A stretch of DNA of 64,000 bases from Clostridium sp. MB40-C1 (GCF_030913655.1 NZ_CP133189.1:1054001-1118000), one strand, 5' to 3'; counted from the stretch's first letter, positions 44,256 to 53,692 are shown. The notes: generated by a model from the sequence alone, not told the origin. Program-made: numbers and translations.

Positions 44256-45149
44256 TTAAGCTGAAGGTATCTGTCCTTCCTGCATTAGTTGGAGGTTAAT
44301 CTCATCTGCGATATAGCAGAGGTCTGGGAATAGAGCAAATCTTGTTATTCCATAGCGTGTTAATTGTTGCCTGATAGAATCGATACTTTCTGCAGCAATG
44401 CAAATCTTTAACAAATAACTAGAAGCATCAGTGAACTGGTTCAAAGGCGTAACATCCTCAACACGAGGGAATACTGTGAAAGTTCCCCTTTGGGCTACTA
44501 TCCTTGGGCTGTTCATAGGACCAATTACGGCAGCCGGTTTTGTAGTGCCAAGTATTTGCGCATTAGGACCAAAATAAAAGTCCACCACCGGTTCATCCAC
44601 ATTAGGGATATATCCAGGATTTACGAAGCTGTGGAATGAAAAAGCTTGATTCAATATTACAGGGTTGAGTATCCATACTGCCGCATCTTTTCCTACATCA
44701 GCAGTCCCTTGGGTAATGGCAAAAAACAAGCCTACAAATGCATCACGGGACCAGTCCATTAGTCTAGTTGGTACGCCATAGTGCTGCATCTGGAACAGCC
44801 AGTGCCAGTAAGCCGCAGGTCCATTAGGAATAGGAAATGAAGGCAGATATTGGACATCTGGTATTGCAAGAGATTTAAATTTCGATAGAAACAATATCTC
44901 ATCCTCAGGGTTTAATGGTGGTCTTGCGATTCTTGGTATAAGATCAAATGCTGCCTGTGGTTGGCCACGGTACCACAATTCACAGTTTCTATTACTTGGA
45001 CAAATATTTTTAAATGTTGTGTCTATTATTTCCAAGTACTCCTGCACAGAGTTGGCGCGGCCTATGCATTGAACAACAGGGGCATTTGCATTCGTTTCAT
45101 TGGAACATTTTTTAGGTTTTATTTCTGTAGAGTTTTTTTCAGTGCTCAT
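44256..45149 (-). CDS. FRG-domain protein
   Basis: 297 residues from the ATG at 45149, seven bases after AGGAGGTG; an ATG eight codons earlier lacks such a site. The FRG domain is clear: LWYRGQP near residue 60, PRIARPP, HYGVPTRLMDWSRDAFVGLFFA, and AQRGTFTVFP. The family takes its name from the conserved Phe-Arg-Gly-like motif (here Tyr-Arg-Gly) and has unknown biochemistry; it is often found in phage, mobile or defence-related contexts. It is alone here. GC content of the gene is visibly higher than its neighbours, suggesting transfer. Confidence 0.85.
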   Translation of the reverse strand: MSTEKNSTEIKPKKCSNETNANAPVVQCIGRANSVQEYLEIIDTTFKNICPSNRNCELWYRGQPQAAFDLIPRIARPPLNPEDEILFLSKFKSLAIPDVQYLPSFPIPNGPAAYWHWLFQMQHYGVPTRLMDWSRDAFVGLFFAITQGTADVGKDAAVWILNPVILNQAFSFHSFVNPGYIPNVDEPVVDFYFGPNAQILGTTKPAAVIGPMNSPRIVAQRGTFTVFPRVEDVTPLNQFTDASSYLLKICIAAESIDSIRQQLTRYGITRFALFPDLCYIADEINLQLMQEGQIPSA

Positions 45150-45353
45150 TTTGTGCACCTCCTCTAGTATCAAAATATGTACTGCATGTCCATATTGTTA
45201 CATTACAATTTATCTATGAAATAACTATGTTGATCACACAGATAAAACTTCAATATATTATACTTCAACAGTTGATAAATAAAAAAAATAAGTGATTATT
45301 TAATTAAAGAGTGTTGATATTAATATAAACGATTACAATAGTGTTGTGTTTTA

Positions 45354-45425
45354 TCAAATCTCCATACTTTTAATAAAAATAATTATAGTATATAGACAAA
45401 GAAACAAGCTCTTATGGAGATTTGA
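45354..45425 (+). repeat. 13-bp inverted repeat before the LevR-like operon
   Basis: TCAAATCTCCATA (45354-45366) and its exact complement (45413-45425) are 46 bases apart, about 65 bases before the operon start. It could be a split operator or a structured leader. No -24/-12 sigma-54 motif is visible in the whole gap 45150-45489. Confidence 0.5.
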
Positions 45426-45489
45426 AAATTGTTTTAGTTTTGTTTTAATATGCTTATAGACGAATTAAGAAAAAAGAAAGAGGTTTAAT

Positions 45490-48231
45490 ATGAAGTATTT
45501 AAGCACAAAGGAACAATTAAAAGAATATCTTTCTCAGCAAACACCAATATTTAAGACTGAAAAATTATCTTATTTTACAACTAAACATATGAGCAGTTAC
45601 TTTAATATTTCCAGGTCTGTTACTAGTCAATATCTTAATGAATTATATAAGGAAGGAGAACTTATAAAAATAAATTCTCGTCCTGTATATTTCTTAGATA
45701 AAAAAGCTATAGAAAAAAAATATGGAGAACTTATAGAAGACCATGAATTTTTTAACATATCAGATTTAATGAAAACTTTAACCAAAAATAAATTTGTTCA
45801 AAAAGATTTTTATAAGGCCATAGGGAATAATGGATCCATAAGTTATACCATTACCCAATTAAAAACTGCTTTACTATATCCTCCTCAAGGGTTGCCTATT
45901 GTTTTGTATGGAGAAGAAGGTGTAGGAAAGGAATTTTTAGCAGATCTCACTTTTGAATTTCTAAAAAATGACAAGTTATTACAGAATGAAAGTAAATATA
46001 TAAAAGTCACCATACTAAAAAATACAACCACAGATTACATAAAAGAAATATTTGGATATAGAAATTTAAGCTCAGGTGAGGTTAAAACTGGTCTTTTAGA
46101 AGAAGCCAAAGATGGTATGATCTATATTTCTAATGCTTCAAATATGAGTGAAAAGTGTCAGCAAAAATTAAGCGAATATTTAAGTTTAGGTAAGTATACT
46201 TGTGTAAATGATGTTCAAAATATTCAAACGTCTAAGACACGTGTGGTTTTAAGTACATTGGAAGATCCTTATCAAAGTCTTTCACAAAATCTACTAATTA
46301 ACATACCTGTTGTTGCTAAAATCCCTTCTTTGGATGTTAGATCTGAAGAAGAAAAAATAGAATTTATACTTAAATTTTTTACATTGGAAGAAGAGACAAT
46401 TCAAAAAAACATAAAGGTATCTAAAAGATTACTTCAAGTACTTATGGATTATCCTTTTAGTAACAATTTAAATGGATTAAAAAAATGTATCCAAAGAATA
46501 TGTGCAAATGCTTATCTTCAGCATAAGGAGGATAAAAGTTTAAATGTTTATATATACAATCTGCCAAGTGAAATACTTTCACATTTAGATGCAAGTTATA
46601 AATCTGAATTAAATGATGAAGAACTTATTTCAATTCATGATTTTAAAAAAAGTGAAACTAGTATTAATATACTTTACTTCTTTGATCATTTGATTGATTG
46701 CTATATAGAATATGAGAAAAACAATATAACATTTTCGGAGTTTTTAGACCATGGGTTTCATCTTATGCGGGAATATTATGATTATATTATTTTCGAAGAA
46801 AAGTATAAAAATAGTCGTGTAAAAGCTGTAGAAAAGTTGATCAATAATATTTTAGAAGATGTAAAGTCAAGAGCACGAATTACTTTACCTTTAAATTGTG
46901 GTTTTACAATTAGCAGAATACTTAATGCTATACAAAAAATACAATCGAGTATTAATGTTTGGGAAAAAGAAAGGCTTCATAATATTAAAAGTTGTTTTGG
47001 TACTTTGATTAAAGAATTACCTAATGAATATGTTTTAACAAAACAAATTGCTAAAAATATAAATAATACTTTAGATTTAAAAATCACTTATATTAATCAA
47101 ATTTTTATACTATTAAATATTCATTTTTACAATAAAAATCTTAAAAATCAAGACATTGTAGGAATTATAATTTGTCATGGATATTCTACAGCTTCTAGTA
47201 TATCTGATGCAGTTAACAGCCTTTTAGGTGAGAATCTTTTTGAAGCTATAGATATGCCACTAAATACAGATATTGAAGAGGTTGCTTTTAAAGTAAATGA
47301 GTATATTAAAAGTAATTATTACTATAAGAACATCATTCTAATGGTGGATATGGGATCTTTAGAAGGAGTTATTGAGCAAGTTAAAGGTAATGTAAATATT
47401 GGAATTGTAAATAATGTATCTACTAGTTTAGCTTTAAATGTAGGACTTAAAATAATACAGCAGATGGCAATAGAAAAGATTTTACAAAATGTTTGCAAAG
47501 AAAGTATATGCAAATATAAATTCATATCTGCAGTAGAAAAAGAAACTGCAATTGTATTTACTAGTGATGCAGGAGAAAAAGTAAGCTCAAAAATATCTGA
47601 ACTTTTCAAACAAAGTTTACCAAAACAAATTCAGCTTAAATTTTTAGATTATGATTATAAAAAATTAATGAAAAATAAATCAGAAGATATATTGTTTAAG
47701 AAATATGATGTGGTATTAATGATCAAGCCATACACACTAGATATTGAAAACATTAATAGTGTTACTTTAGAGGATATTGTCAATTTTAAAGATATTAGAA
47801 AGGTACATCAAGCACTTAAGCCATATTTAAGTGAAGAAGAAATTGAAGTTTTTAACCAAAGATTACTTAAAAACTTTTCATTGCATAGTGTCATGGAAAA
47901 CTTAACTATATTAAATGCAAATAAGCTTTTAGATTATGTTTCTGAAGCTGTAAGCCATCTCCAAGTTTTATTAGGACAAAAATTTCAAAGTAAAACAATT
48001 ATAGGGATATATATACACATATGTTTCCTTGTTGAAAGATTGGTTACTAAAAATGCTATAGAAATTTATGATAACTTAGATGGGTTTGAAAAGAGTCACC
48101 CAGATTTTATAAAGAATGTTCATAATAGTTTTGAATTGATGTTAAGGAATTATAATGTAGAGATACCTATCAGCGAAATAGCTTATTTATATGATTATAT
48201 TTTAAATGATAGAAAAGGAGGGGAGAAATAA
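45490..48231 (+). CDS. LevR-like PTS-controlled regulator with degenerate AAA+ domain
   Basis: 913 residues after AAAGAGG. Order: N-terminal helix-turn-helix (about 25-70), AAA+ region (about 120-370), PRD-like helices (about 420-520), an EIIA-Man-like domain with its His in ICHGYSTASS, an EIIB-like part, and a C-terminal PRD. In LevR-type activators the AAA+ domain carries GAFTGA for sigma-54; here the segment reads FGYRNLSSGEVKTGLLEEA, the Walker A is GEEGVGKEF and Walker B is MIYISN without Asp-Glu. It thus probably cannot activate sigma-54 RNA polymerase. Genes downstream start one base after its stop, so it is cotranscribed with the PTS it should control. Confidence 0.85.
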   Translation: MKYLSTKEQLKEYLSQQTPIFKTEKLSYFTTKHMSSYFNISRSVTSQYLNELYKEGELIKINSRPVYFLDKKAIEKKYGELIEDHEFFNISDLMKTLTKNKFVQKDFYKAIGNNGSISYTITQLKTALLYPPQGLPIVLYGEEGVGKEFLADLTFEFLKNDKLLQNESKYIKVTILKNTTTDYIKEIFGYRNLSSGEVKTGLLEEAKDGMIYISNASNMSEKCQQKLSEYLSLGKYTCVNDVQNIQTSKTRVVLSTLEDPYQSLSQNLLINIPVVAKIPSLDVRSEEEKIEFILKFFTLEEETIQKNIKVSKRLLQVLMDYPFSNNLNGLKKCIQRICANAYLQHKEDKSLNVYIYNLPSEILSHLDASYKSELNDEELISIHDFKKSETSINILYFFDHLIDCYIEYEKNNITFSEFLDHGFHLMREYYDYIIFEEKYKNSRVKAVEKLINNILEDVKSRARITLPLNCGFTISRILNAIQKIQSSINVWEKERLHNIKSCFGTLIKELPNEYVLTKQIAKNINNTLDLKITYINQIFILLNIHFYNKNLKNQDIVGIIICHGYSTASSISDAVNSLLGENLFEAIDMPLNTDIEEVAFKVNEYIKSNYYYKNIILMVDMGSLEGVIEQVKGNVNIGIVNNVSTSLALNVGLKIIQQMAIEKILQNVCKESICKYKFISAVEKETAIVFTSDAGEKVSSKISELFKQSLPKQIQLKFLDYDYKKLMKNKSEDILFKKYDVVLMIKPYTLDIENINSVTLEDIVNFKDIRKVHQALKPYLSEEEIEVFNQRLLKNFSLHSVMENLTILNANKLLDYVSEAVSHLQVLLGQKFQSKTIIGIYIHICFLVERLVTKNAIEIYDNLDGFEKSHPDFIKNVHNSFELMLRNYNVEIPISEIAYLYDYILNDRKGGEK

Positions 48232-48232
48232 G

Positions 48233-49069
48233 ATGAATTGTAAGTTAGCTGCAATGAATTGTCACTATAGATTTTATCCATTGGAATATTTCTTTAGTAG
48301 TGCTAAGAAAAATGGTTTTAAAGCAGTAGAAGTTTGGACAGGTCCTCAACATTTTTACATGGATTACAAAAATTATGAAGATGTAAATAAGCTGAAAGAA
48401 CTTTCTTGGAAGTACCAAATAGAAGTGATAAGTATATGCCCAGAACAAACAAATCCTAAACCTAATAATATTGCAATTAAAGATAATAAAAGGAAAGAAA
48501 ATGTAAAAAGATATTTTTGTAATGCCATTGATGTAGCTTCGGAAGTAGGATGCAAGCATATTGTGATTACATCTGGGTGGGCTTTTTATAATGAAAATTT
48601 AGAAGAAGCTTTCAATAGAAGTGTCCATATGATTAAAGATATTGCTAGTTATGCAGAAAAGAAAAATATTTATTTAGCTATAGAAGCGTTACAACCTATG
48701 GAATCTAAATTGGTAACCAGTATATCAGATATTAAAAAACTTAAAGAAATGGTGAATTCAGACTACCTTAAAATTTGTATTGATTTTGGAGCTATGGCTA
48801 AGGCTGAGGAATCCATTCAGGAGTATTTTCAAGCCTTTGGTAATGATATTATACATGTTCACTTTGTAGATGGAAACCCAACAGGACACTTAGCTTGGGG
48901 TGATGGGGAAAGAAATCTTGAGCAAGATATTAGAGACTTAGAAAAATGGGGATATAAAGGATATCTATCATTAGAAACAGCAAATGAAAGGTATTATGAA
49001 AACCCTTTTGAAGCTGATAAAAAGTCTATTATAGCATTTAACAAAATAATTAAGGAGAAAAAGATATGA
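48233..49069 (+). CDS. sugar isomerase/epimerase, FrlC-like TIM barrel
   Basis: 278 residues from ATG 48233 after AAGGAGGGGAG. Xylose-isomerase-like (AP endonuclease 2) barrel: metal-binding Glu in LAIEALQP, Asp and His in CIDFGAMAK and VHFVDGNPTGHLAWGDGE, and Glu in YLSLETANERY. E. coli FrlC of this fold interconverts fructoselysine and psicoselysine. With a FrlB-like deglycase at the end of the operon that role is the best guess. Overlaps the EIIA gene by four bases. Confidence 0.82.
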   Translation: MNCKLAAMNCHYRFYPLEYFFSSAKKNGFKAVEVWTGPQHFYMDYKNYEDVNKLKELSWKYQIEVISICPEQTNPKPNNIAIKDNKRKENVKRYFCNAIDVASEVGCKHIVITSGWAFYNENLEEAFNRSVHMIKDIASYAEKKNIYLAIEALQPMESKLVTSISDIKKLKEMVNSDYLKICIDFGAMAKAEESIQEYFQAFGNDIIHVHFVDGNPTGHLAWGDGERNLEQDIRDLEKWGYKGYLSLETANERYYENPFEADKKSIIAFNKIIKEKKI

Positions 49070-49482
49070 GACATTTTATTTTAGCAAGTCATAGTAGATT
49101 TGCAGAAGGTATATATGCTTCAGTAAAGCTAATTGTTGGCGAACAAGAAAGGGTTACTATTTTAAACGCTTATGTGGAGCAAGGTGAAGATTTTAAAAAG
49201 AGAGTTGAGAGATTAATGAATACTTTTAATGAGAAAGACGAGATTATTGTTATTACAGATATTTTAGGTGGAAGTGTAAATAATGAATTTATGAATTACT
49301 TAAAAAGAGAAAATTTTTATTTATCAACAGGTATGAATCTACCTATGCTCATTGAACTTTTTGTTCAAGAAAAAACAGAAAATGATACAAAAAAACTTTT
49401 AGAGAATGTGACTAAAATAGGTTCAGAAAGTGTTTTATTTTGTAACTCATTATTTTCAAAATCTGATGAAGAAGATTTTTAG
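49066..49482 (+). CDS. PTS EIIA component, mannose family
   Basis: 138 residues. EIIA-Man fold with the phospho-His in ASHSRFAEG near the N-terminus, followed by DEIIVITDILGGSVNNEF. Takes phosphate from HPr-His and hands it to EIIB. Separate EIIA and EIIB genes, as in Gfr-, Aga- and some Lev-type systems. Start overlaps the epimerase stop (ATGA). Confidence 0.9.
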   Translation: MRHFILASHSRFAEGIYASVKLIVGEQERVTILNAYVEQGEDFKKRVERLMNTFNEKDEIIVITDILGGSVNNEFMNYLKRENFYLSTGMNLPMLIELFVQEKTENDTKKLLENVTKIGSESVLFCNSLFSKSDEEDF

Positions 49483-49497
49483 AAAGAAGGGGATATT

Positions 49498-49968
49498 ATG
49501 ATTAAATTAGTAAGAGTAGACCATCGTTTATTACACGGACAAGTAGCATTTTCTTGGATGAATTCTATTGGTGGAGATAGTATTTTAATTGCTAGTGACG
49601 AAGTGGTAAAAGATGAAATTTGGAAAACCACTTTAAAGCTTGGGAAACCTTCTGGTGTAAAGCTCGTCATTAAAAATATTGAAGACTCAATCAAAGCGTT
49701 AAATAGTGGAGTTACAGATAAATATAAGCTACTTATTGTAGTGCAAACTATTAAAGATGTAGCAAGATTAGTGGAAGGATGTCCACAAATTACAACAGTT
49801 AACTTAGGAGGGGTAAAAGATACTGAAGGAGCTAGACAAATAAGTAAGGCTGTTTTTGTTACCAGAGCAGATGAGGAAATATTAAAGAATTTGATGGATA
49901 AAGGAATAGAGGTTGAAATTAGACAAATTGCAAGTGAGAAAAAAATAGATGCTAGAAGCGTCTTATAA
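49498..49968 (+). CDS. PTS EIIB component, mannose family
   Basis: 156 residues after AAGAAGGGG. The active-site His lies in VRVDHRLLHGQVAFSW, the classic EIIB-Man motif. Phosphorylates the sugar entering through EIIC/EIID. Fifteen bases after EIIA. Confidence 0.92.
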   Translation: MIKLVRVDHRLLHGQVAFSWMNSIGGDSILIASDEVVKDEIWKTTLKLGKPSGVKLVIKNIEDSIKALNSGVTDKYKLLIVVQTIKDVARLVEGCPQITTVNLGGVKDTEGARQISKAVFVTRADEEILKNLMDKGIEVEIRQIASEKKIDARSVL

Positions 49969-49982
49969 AAGGAGGTGTTAAA

Positions 49983-50762
49983 ATGGTTCAGGCCTTATTA
50001 ATTGCTTTAGTTGCTGCAATTGGGGTAATGGATTACCAAATGGGAACCTTATACATTTTTAGACCTATAGTTTTAGGCCCTTTGGTAGGTATTGTTCTCG
50101 GAGATTTTCAACAAGGTGTTATAATTGGCGCTAGTTTGGAATTATTCTTTATGGGAGCTGTTTCTGTAGGTGCATATATTCCGCCAGATACTATTGTAGG
50201 AGGGGTATTAGGAACAGCCTTTGCTATTTCTTTAAAAAAGGGACCTGAGGTTGCAGTGACATTAGCTATGCCTATTGCATTATTATCTCTAGCTGTTGGA
50301 AATTTCATTGATGCTTTTGTTCCAATGATTCTAAAGTATGCTGATAAAGCAGCAGCTAAAGGAAATATTAAAGGAATATATTTTATACACTGGATTATTG
50401 GAGGATTAAATGTATTAAGAAGATTTGTGTTAGTTTTTGCGGGTTATTACATTGGAGTAGATAAAATGACAGTAGTTTTAGATGCTATTCCTAAAGTATT
50501 AATTGATGGTATGGGTGCTGCAGCAGGGTTGCTTCCTGCACTTGGTTTTGCAATGCTTATGAGAATGATCTTAAATAAACAATTAGTACCATTTTTCTTT
50601 TTAGGATTTGTGTTGGCAGCTTATATGAAAGTTCCTGTATTAGGAGTCGCTATTCTAGGTGTTATTTATGTTATTGTGAAATTCGATTTCTTGAATCCAA
50701 ATAAAAATGAAACTGCCATAGAAACAAATGTAGGGGGTGTCTTAGAAGATGAAGACTTTTAA
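49983..50762 (+). CDS. PTS EIIC component, mannose family
   Basis: 259 residues after AAAGGAGG. Six or more membrane segments, with family phrases RPIVLGPLVGIVLGD and GASLELFFMGAVSVGAYIPPD. With EIID it forms the membrane channel. The last 14 bases overlap the EIID start. Confidence 0.92.
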   Translation: MVQALLIALVAAIGVMDYQMGTLYIFRPIVLGPLVGIVLGDFQQGVIIGASLELFFMGAVSVGAYIPPDTIVGGVLGTAFAISLKKGPEVAVTLAMPIALLSLAVGNFIDAFVPMILKYADKAAAKGNIKGIYFIHWIIGGLNVLRRFVLVFAGYYIGVDKMTVVLDAIPKVLIDGMGAAAGLLPALGFAMLMRMILNKQLVPFFFLGFVLAAYMKVPVLGVAILGVIYVIVKFDFLNPNKNETAIETNVGGVLEDEDF

Positions 50763-51585
50763 AGATGAAAATAATGAAAAAATTATTACTAAAAAAGATT
50801 TAAATAAAATGGTTTTAAATCAAGGAAGTTTAGGAATGGAATTTTCATGGAACTATGAAAGACAGATGAATCTTCCTTTCGCCATGATGATGAACCCTAT
50901 TCTTAAAAAAATATATAAGGATGATCCAGAGAAGTATAAAGAAGCTGTAATAAGACATTTAGAATTTTTTAATATAACACCTCAATTAGCTCCCTTTGTT
51001 GGAGGAGTGGTAGCATCTATGGAAGAAATGCATGCAAAGGGTAAGGTGGAGTCTAAGTCTATATCTAGTGTAAAGACAGCTCTTATGGGACCACTTTCAG
51101 GTATTGGTGATTCTATATTTATTGGTTCCATTCGTGTAATTGCTCTTGGAGTAGGATTATCACTAGCTGTGCAGGGAAATATTTTAGGACCAATACTTTA
51201 CTTTTTAATATATAATATACCGGCATTTTTCATTAGATTCTTTGGTGCAAGAAAAGGTTACGAATTAGGATTTAATTATCTTGCAAAGATGCAGGCAAAT
51301 GGAATGATGGACAAGCTTATGTTTGCAGCAGGAATCTTAGGAATAATGGTTATCGGTGGAATGACTAAAGATATGGTTTACACAGAACTAGTAATGAAAA
51401 TAGGGTCTGGAGAAACTGCTAAAAAATTGCAGGAAATTATAGATGGAATAATACCAGGGTTAATAGGACTTGGAGTGACATGGTTCTACTACTGGTTGTT
51501 AGGTAAAAAAGTAAATCCTATTTTCATTATTTTAGGAACAATTTTAATTGGTGTACTTGGTGCAAGTGTTGGTTTATTTGGATAA
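50749..51585 (+). CDS. PTS EIID component, mannose family
   Basis: 278 residues. N-terminal LGMEFSWNYERQMNLPFAMMM and TALMGPLSGIGDSIF are typical of EIID; a C-terminal pair of membrane helices follows. The ribosome site lies inside the EIIC gene (GGGGGTG). Partner of EIIC. Confidence 0.92.
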   Translation: MKTFKDENNEKIITKKDLNKMVLNQGSLGMEFSWNYERQMNLPFAMMMNPILKKIYKDDPEKYKEAVIRHLEFFNITPQLAPFVGGVVASMEEMHAKGKVESKSISSVKTALMGPLSGIGDSIFIGSIRVIALGVGLSLAVQGNILGPILYFLIYNIPAFFIRFFGARKGYELGFNYLAKMQANGMMDKLMFAAGILGIMVIGGMTKDMVYTELVMKIGSGETAKKLQEIIDGIIPGLIGLGVTWFYYWLLGKKVNPIFIILGTILIGVLGASVGLFG

Positions 51586-51607
51586 TAAGAAATGGAGGAG
51601 AAAATTT

Positions 51608-52618
51608 ATGTTAAAATTTAACGAAGAAGAGTACAGAAAAAGTGCAGATTTAATTAGAAAGGCAAGACCTATTGCAGAAGCAGCAGCAGATAAAGTAGCA
51701 GCTGAAGGATACTCCAATATTTTCTTTACAGCTGTTGGAGGGTCCTTATCTCCTATGATGGCTATAGGGTGTATGTCAAAACAACTAACTAATATTCCTG
51801 TTTTTGTAGAACAAGCTGCAGAGCTTTTAACTTGCGGGCATAAACAATTAACAAAAGATTCTTTAGTAATTACTTTATCAAAATCTGGAGATACAAAAGA
51901 ATCTGTTGCTATAGCAGAATATTGTAAAAAGAATGGAATTAGAGTTATTTGTTGTACAAAGAATGAAGATTCCCCACTAGCTTTAGCTAGTGATTATGTA
52001 GTACCTATGAAACATGAAAATGGAGTAGAATATGAGTATATGCTCCTTTATTGGATATTCTTTAGATTATTATATAAAGCTGGAGATTTTGAAGATTATA
52101 ATGAATTTGGAGAACAGCTTTGTTTATTACCTGAAAACTTATTATCTATTAAGAAAAAGTTTGAGGAGAAAGCAGGAGATATTGCAAAAGAGCATTATAA
52201 TGCACCTATACAATACTGGATTGGTGGATCTGAAATGTGGGGAGAAGTATATTTATTCTCCATGTGTATATTAGAAGAAATGCAATGGATTAAAACAAAG
52301 AGTGTAACTTCCGCAGAATTTTTCCATGGTACCTTAGAATTAATTGAAAAGAACACAAGTGTATTCTTAATTAAGGGAGAAGGAAAAGGACGTCAATTGG
52401 ATGAACGTGCAGAAAAATTTATAAAAACTCACACAGATAATTTGGTAGTAATTGATACACAAGAGTATGCTTTAGAAGGAATTGATACAAAATTCAGATG
52501 GATAATAGCTCCAACTATTTGTTCTACTATATTAGTAGATAGATTGGCTTTTCACTTTGAATCCTACACCAAACATAACTTAGATTACAGAAGATACTAT
52601 CGTCAATTTGATTACTAA
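51608..52618 (+). CDS. FrlB-like SIS-domain fructosamine-6-phosphate deglycase
   Basis: 336 residues from ATG 51608 after TGGAGGAG. Two SIS domains: the first with FTAVGGSLSPMMA and TLSKSGDTKES (phosphosugar loop), the second with GGSEMWGEVYL and SAEFFHGTLELIE. The C-terminus HNLDYRRYYRQFDY closely resembles FrlB/GfrF (HNPDERRYYGG...). Such enzymes split fructoselysine-6-phosphate or related Amadori phosphates into amino acid and glucose-6-phosphate. Last gene of the PTS operon. A glucosamine-type deaminase/isomerase is the alternative. Confidence 0.82.
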   Translation: MLKFNEEEYRKSADLIRKARPIAEAAADKVAAEGYSNIFFTAVGGSLSPMMAIGCMSKQLTNIPVFVEQAAELLTCGHKQLTKDSLVITLSKSGDTKESVAIAEYCKKNGIRVICCTKNEDSPLALASDYVVPMKHENGVEYEYMLLYWIFFRLLYKAGDFEDYNEFGEQLCLLPENLLSIKKKFEEKAGDIAKEHYNAPIQYWIGGSEMWGEVYLFSMCILEEMQWIKTKSVTSAEFFHGTLELIEKNTSVFLIKGEGKGRQLDERAEKFIKTHTDNLVVIDTQEYALEGIDTKFRWIIAPTICSTILVDRLAFHFESYTKHNLDYRRYYRQFDY

Positions 52619-52673
52619 AATTAAAATACAACTAAACAATAATATATAATAGAAAGCCTAATAAGTTAATAGA

Positions 52674-52716
52674 ACCCCCAGTAAGTGCGCAATACATCGC
52701 TTATTGGGTTTTTTAT
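52674..52716 (+). terminator. terminator of the fructosamine PTS operon
   Basis: Stem ACCCCCAGTAAG with CTTATTGGGT (one G-U pair, about 52674-52687 with 52699-52709) followed by TTTTTT. Confidence 0.8.
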
Positions 52717-52890
52717 AATTATAAAGTAAGATTGGTAATTACAGTGCTCAATATATAAAATCAAATATTAAAAAATAACAGCACTAAATTTACAAAAGTG
52801 ATAAAATTAAATTGTAATAGTATAAAAAAGGTATAAATTTTAACTTTAGATAAAAGGAAATTTATTTGTTACAAAAGGGGCGGTGAGTTT

Positions 52891-53334
52891 ATGAATAATA
52901 TTACTGAGTTGGTTACAGCTTTGTATTCTAAAGATAATAAAATTGCTTACAAATGCTTAAAACTTCTGGAAGCAGAAAGTGAAAACTCTAATAGTGTTTA
53001 TGAGTTTTTTGACAGGTTCGTTGAGATGATGGAGGACAATAATTCTTATATTAGGACAAGAGGACTTATTTTAATAGCTGCTAATGCAAAATGGGATATA
53101 GATAATAAAATTGATGAAATTATTGATAATTATTTGAAACATATTTTAGATGTAAAACCTATTACAGCAAGGCAATGTATTAAGTCACTACCTAATATTG
53201 CAAAATATAAACGGGATTTAGTACCGTGTATTACAGAGGCTTTATTAAAAGCAGATACAGAAATATATAAAGATAGTATGCAGACATTAGTGTATAAAGA
53301 TATTAGGTCTGCTTTGGAGAAGATAAGAGGTTAG
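52891..53334 (+). CDS. HEAT-repeat-like helical protein
   Basis: 147 residues after GGGGCGGTGAG. All-helical with a repeat-like pattern: LVTALYSKDNKIAYKCLKLLE, YIRTRGLILIAANAKWD, ITARQCIKSLPNIAKYK, similar to the SufBD/HEAT proteins encoded by many clostridia. Probably a cytoplasmic binding scaffold; the partner is unknown. Alone, with its own leader. Confidence 0.72.
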   Translation: MNNITELVTALYSKDNKIAYKCLKLLEAESENSNSVYEFFDRFVEMMEDNNSYIRTRGLILIAANAKWDIDNKIDEIIDNYLKHILDVKPITARQCIKSLPNIAKYKRDLVPCITEALLKADTEIYKDSMQTLVYKDIRSALEKIRG

Positions 53335-53445
53335 GTTATGTTTAGTTATGAGTAGATAAAGAAATTTAATGATATAGATATGATGATCTATAGTCGAAGA
53401 ATATGGGAAGTTGAAATATTGAACAAATTTATTAGCATTTAGAAT

Positions 53446-53490
53446 ATGATATGGAGAACTATACCATAAGTAAATGAGGTCTTTTGTAAT
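53446..53490 (+). repeat. dispersed intergenic repeat, copy E (core only)
   Basis: GATATGGAGAACTATACCATAAGTAAATGAGGTCTTTTG, nearly identical to copy F in its core. Its downstream part is unrelated to the long form. Confidence 0.6.
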
Positions 53491-53557
53491 ACAGTGGTTC
53501 AATAAGATTCGACTCCATCATTTAAATGTACAAAAAAAGAGGGTAAGGTTAACTTCT

Positions 53558-53621
53558 AGGCGAATCCATTATTCTTAGGATTCGCCTTCTTTTCTTCTAC
53601 AACTAACGTCTTACGTTAGTT
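53558..53621 (+). terminator. two hairpins downstream of the HEAT-like gene
   Basis: AGGCGAATCC (53558-53567) pairs with 53578-53587 and is followed by TCTTTTCTTC, a fair terminator. A second, AACTAACG/CGTTAGTT (53601-53608 with 53614-53621), has no T-tract. Confidence 0.6.
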
Positions 53622-53630
53622 AAATAATAT

Positions 53631-53670
53631 AAAAAAAGTAGAAAGCAGATATTTGTATCTATTTTTCTAC
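53631..53670 (-). terminator. terminator of the DUF3231 gene
   Basis: On the reverse strand GTAGAAA/TTTCTAC (53670-53664 with 53644-53638) with an inner AGATA/TATCT pair is followed by seven T. Confidence 0.75.
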
Positions 53671-53692
53671 ACTTTTACAAACTTGTTATTAA

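Noticed and set aside
53490-53520. GATTCGACTCC resembling a tRNA T-arm
   Set aside because: No acceptor, D-arm or anticodon structure can be built around it; a similar phrase at 35131 is also isolated.
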